From: Pseudomonadota bacterium
Lineage (GTDB): Bacteria > Bdellovibrionota > Bdellovibrionia > Bdellovibrionales > JAEYZS01
Direction of reading: 5' to 3'
NCBI GenBank assembly: GCA_023427925.1
Contig: JAEYZS010000215.1
Coordinates: 1 to 7,318, forward strand
Length of the DNA stretch: 7,318 bases
The translations under genes were made by a program, and so were the position numbers. This document shows positions 6,037 through 7,318 of the stretch, piece after piece (the stretch's first letter is position 1; each line of letters starts with the position of its first letter). Below the pieces are notes generated by a model. The model ran no database searches, was not told where the DNA came from, and saw only the letters and a list, made by a program, of their open reading frames with translations.

Positions 6037-6900
6037 ATGAAAATCGTTGTGCTAGGTGCAACCGGTCAGCTTGCTTCTTCTTTTAAAAAGGTCGCGCCCT
6101 CATATCTCGACGTGACGTATCTGTCACACGCAGAAGCTCCTTTTGAAAACTACGATATGATTGAGAGAAAACTAAATGAACTCAATCCCACTCATGTTAT
6201 AAATACTGTCGCTTACACGAAAGTGGATCTTGCTGAAAGCGAGCGCGATTTATGTTTTTTAATTAATTATGAAACGCCTGTTAAAATCGCAAAGTGGTGT
6301 AAGCAAAACAACGCCTTATTTGTGCACTATTCAACGGATTATGTTTTTAATGGAAAAGGCGAAAAACCTTGGACCGAAGAAGATCCGACAGATCCATTAA
6401 ATGTCTACGGCATGTCCAAAATGCGGAGTGAAAAAGAGATATTGGCGCTTGAGTGTGCTTATGTGTTTCGAACTTCGTGGGTTTATAGCGAGTTTGGACA
6501 AAACTTTGTAAAGACCATGATTAAATTTTTTCAAGAACGAGAAACTTTGAATATAGTTTCTGACCAGATTGGAACTCCTAACTATGCACCGGAATTGGCA
6601 TCTGCAACTTTAAAAGTTTTGGAATCTGAAAACAAGCTGGGCCTCTATCATTTGTCAGCGCAAGGGGAGTGCAGTTGGTATGAATTTGCTCTTAAGATTA
6701 AGGAATACTGTGAGGAGTCTGGATTAAAGTTGGCGATACGCCAAATAAATTCGATTTTATCAAAGGACTACGTAACTCCTGCGCAACGCCCATTGAACTC
6801 GAGATTAAGTTCTGAGAAACTTTATAAAGAATTTTCAATTCGACTTCCTTCGTGGGAAGATTCTTTAAAACCGTGTGTATCGGAATTATTAAAAGGATAG
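6037..6900 (+). CDS. rmlD: dTDP-4-dehydrorhamnose reductase
   Basis: RmlD reduces dTDP-4-keto-L-rhamnose to dTDP-L-rhamnose with NAD(P)H, the last step of the pathway. The 287-residue protein is an extended short-chain dehydrogenase. It has the Rossmann glycine motif GATGQLA at 7-13, YSTDYVFNG with Thr100, and the catalytic Tyr124-x3-Lys128 pair in VYGMSK. The FRTSWVYSEFG and QIGTPNYAPELA blocks typical of RmlD follow. Its ATG directly abuts the rmlA stop codon (TAAATG), so translation is probably coupled; a weak AGAG lies inside the rmlA end. Only four bases separate it from rmlC. It is complete and slightly shorter than the roughly 299-residue enterobacterial form. Confidence 0.95.
   Translation: MKIVVLGATGQLASSFKKVAPSYLDVTYLSHAEAPFENYDMIERKLNELNPTHVINTVAYTKVDLAESERDLCFLINYETPVKIAKWCKQNNALFVHYSTDYVFNGKGEKPWTEEDPTDPLNVYGMSKMRSEKEILALECAYVFRTSWVYSEFGQNFVKTMIKFFQERETLNIVSDQIGTPNYAPELASATLKVLESENKLGLYHLSAQGECSWYEFALKIKEYCEESGLKLAIRQINSILSKDYVTPAQRPLNSRLSSEKLYKEFSIRLPSWEDSLKPCVSELLKG
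6893..6897 (+). promoter_or_regulatory. Ribosome binding site for the TTG start of rmlC
   Basis: AAGGA lies within the last codons of rmlD, seven bases before the TTG at 6905, and supports that unusual start. Confidence 0.6.
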
Positions 6901-6904
6901 TATT

Positions 6905-7318
6905 TTGAAAGTAGAAAAATTTGAAATTGAAGGACCATTACTCATTGAACCACGTCTGTTTAAAGACGAGCGAGGGTTCTTTGTTGAAAGATTCCGCGAA
7001 GACCAATTGAGAGAAATCGGAATTCAAAATCATTTTATCCAAGACAATTTTTCTAGATCCGAATGGAAAGTGTTAAGAGGCTTGCACTATCAGTATGACA
7101 AGCCTCAATCGAAATTAGTAACCTGTACTCGAGGGACAATTCTAGATGTTGCAGTGGACATTCGAAAAAGCTCACCCACATTCGGCCAAGCCGTTCAAGT
7201 TGAATTAAGTGGTGATAACCCACAATGGCTATGGATCCCGGCAGGCTTTGCGCATGGTTTTGCAGTTCTCAGTGAAGAAGGTGCCGACCTCCTTTACAAA
7301 GTCGATGCTCCCTACAAC
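6905..7318 (+). CDS. rmlC: dTDP-4-dehydrorhamnose 3,5-epimerase (3' end outside window)
   Basis: RmlC epimerises dTDP-4-keto-6-deoxyglucose at C3 and C5 to give dTDP-4-keto-L-rhamnose, the substrate of RmlD. The visible 138 residues show the cupin fold signature of the family: RLFKDERGFF near the N terminus, RGLHYQ with catalytic His61, VDIRKSSPTFG, WIPAGFAHGF, and the active-site Tyr131 in LLYK. The partner Asp near residue 169 in characterised enzymes lies beyond the window. The TTG start at 6905 gives the normal family N terminus (MKVEKFEIEGP) and has AAGGA seven bases upstream. The frame stays open to the last base, so the gene is cut by the window edge rather than broken. Family length is about 180-190 residues, so roughly a quarter is missing. 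Confidence 0.95.
   Translation, partial: MKVEKFEIEGPLLIEPRLFKDERGFFVERFREDQLREIGIQNHFIQDNFSRSEWKVLRGLHYQYDKPQSKLVTCTRGTILDVAVDIRKSSPTFGQAVQVELSGDNPQWLWIPAGFAHGFAVLSEEGADLLYKVDAPYN

Overview
This AT-rich window looks like chromosomal DNA from a Gram-negative bacterium, most plausibly a Bdellovibrio-like predator (Bdellovibrionota) or a close relative. The lineage is inferred from protein style and the gene mix: an outer-membrane beta-barrel protein, an orphan Flp-type pilin, a FliG-like domain protein, and frequent GTG/TTG starts. No rRNA or other marker is present to confirm it. All genes read on the + strand. I saw no tRNA, rRNA, CRISPR array, insertion sequence or phage gene, and no gene-free stretch reaches 300 bases; the longest gap is about 93 bases.

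Left part (2-4351): the 3' end of a gene with a FliG C-terminal-like domain and a coiled-coil tail is followed by hutU (urocanase), an outer-membrane beta-barrel gene, and hutI (imidazolonepropionase). HutU and HutI carry out consecutive steps of histidine degradation: urocanate to 4-imidazolone-5-propanoate to N-formimino-L-glutamate. HutH and the last-step enzyme (HutG or HutF) are not in the window. The hutU leader contains two perfect inverted repeats, one of which buries the likely Shine-Dalgarno sequence in an 11-bp stem.

Middle part (4381-5081): a promoter-like sequence precedes two overlapping small genes. The first encodes a 151-residue protein of unknown function with no export signal. 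The second encodes a 63-residue Flp/type IVb-pilin-like precursor with a clean prepilin cleavage motif. No Tad secretion genes are visible beside them.

Right part (5086-7318): a tightly packed dTDP-L-rhamnose operon, rmlA-rmlD-rmlC, with 0 and 4 bases between genes and rmlC cut by the window end. RmlA activates glucose-1-phosphate with dTTP, RmlC epimerises dTDP-4-keto-6-deoxyglucose, and RmlD reduces the product to dTDP-L-rhamnose, a precursor for lipopolysaccharide or other surface glycans. RmlB, the dehydratase between RmlA and RmlC, is not seen and may lie just downstream or elsewhere.

Most genes here are ordinary metabolism. The points most worth a second look are the hutU leader hairpin, the unknown-gene/pilin pair, and the FliG-like protein outside any visible flagellar context.
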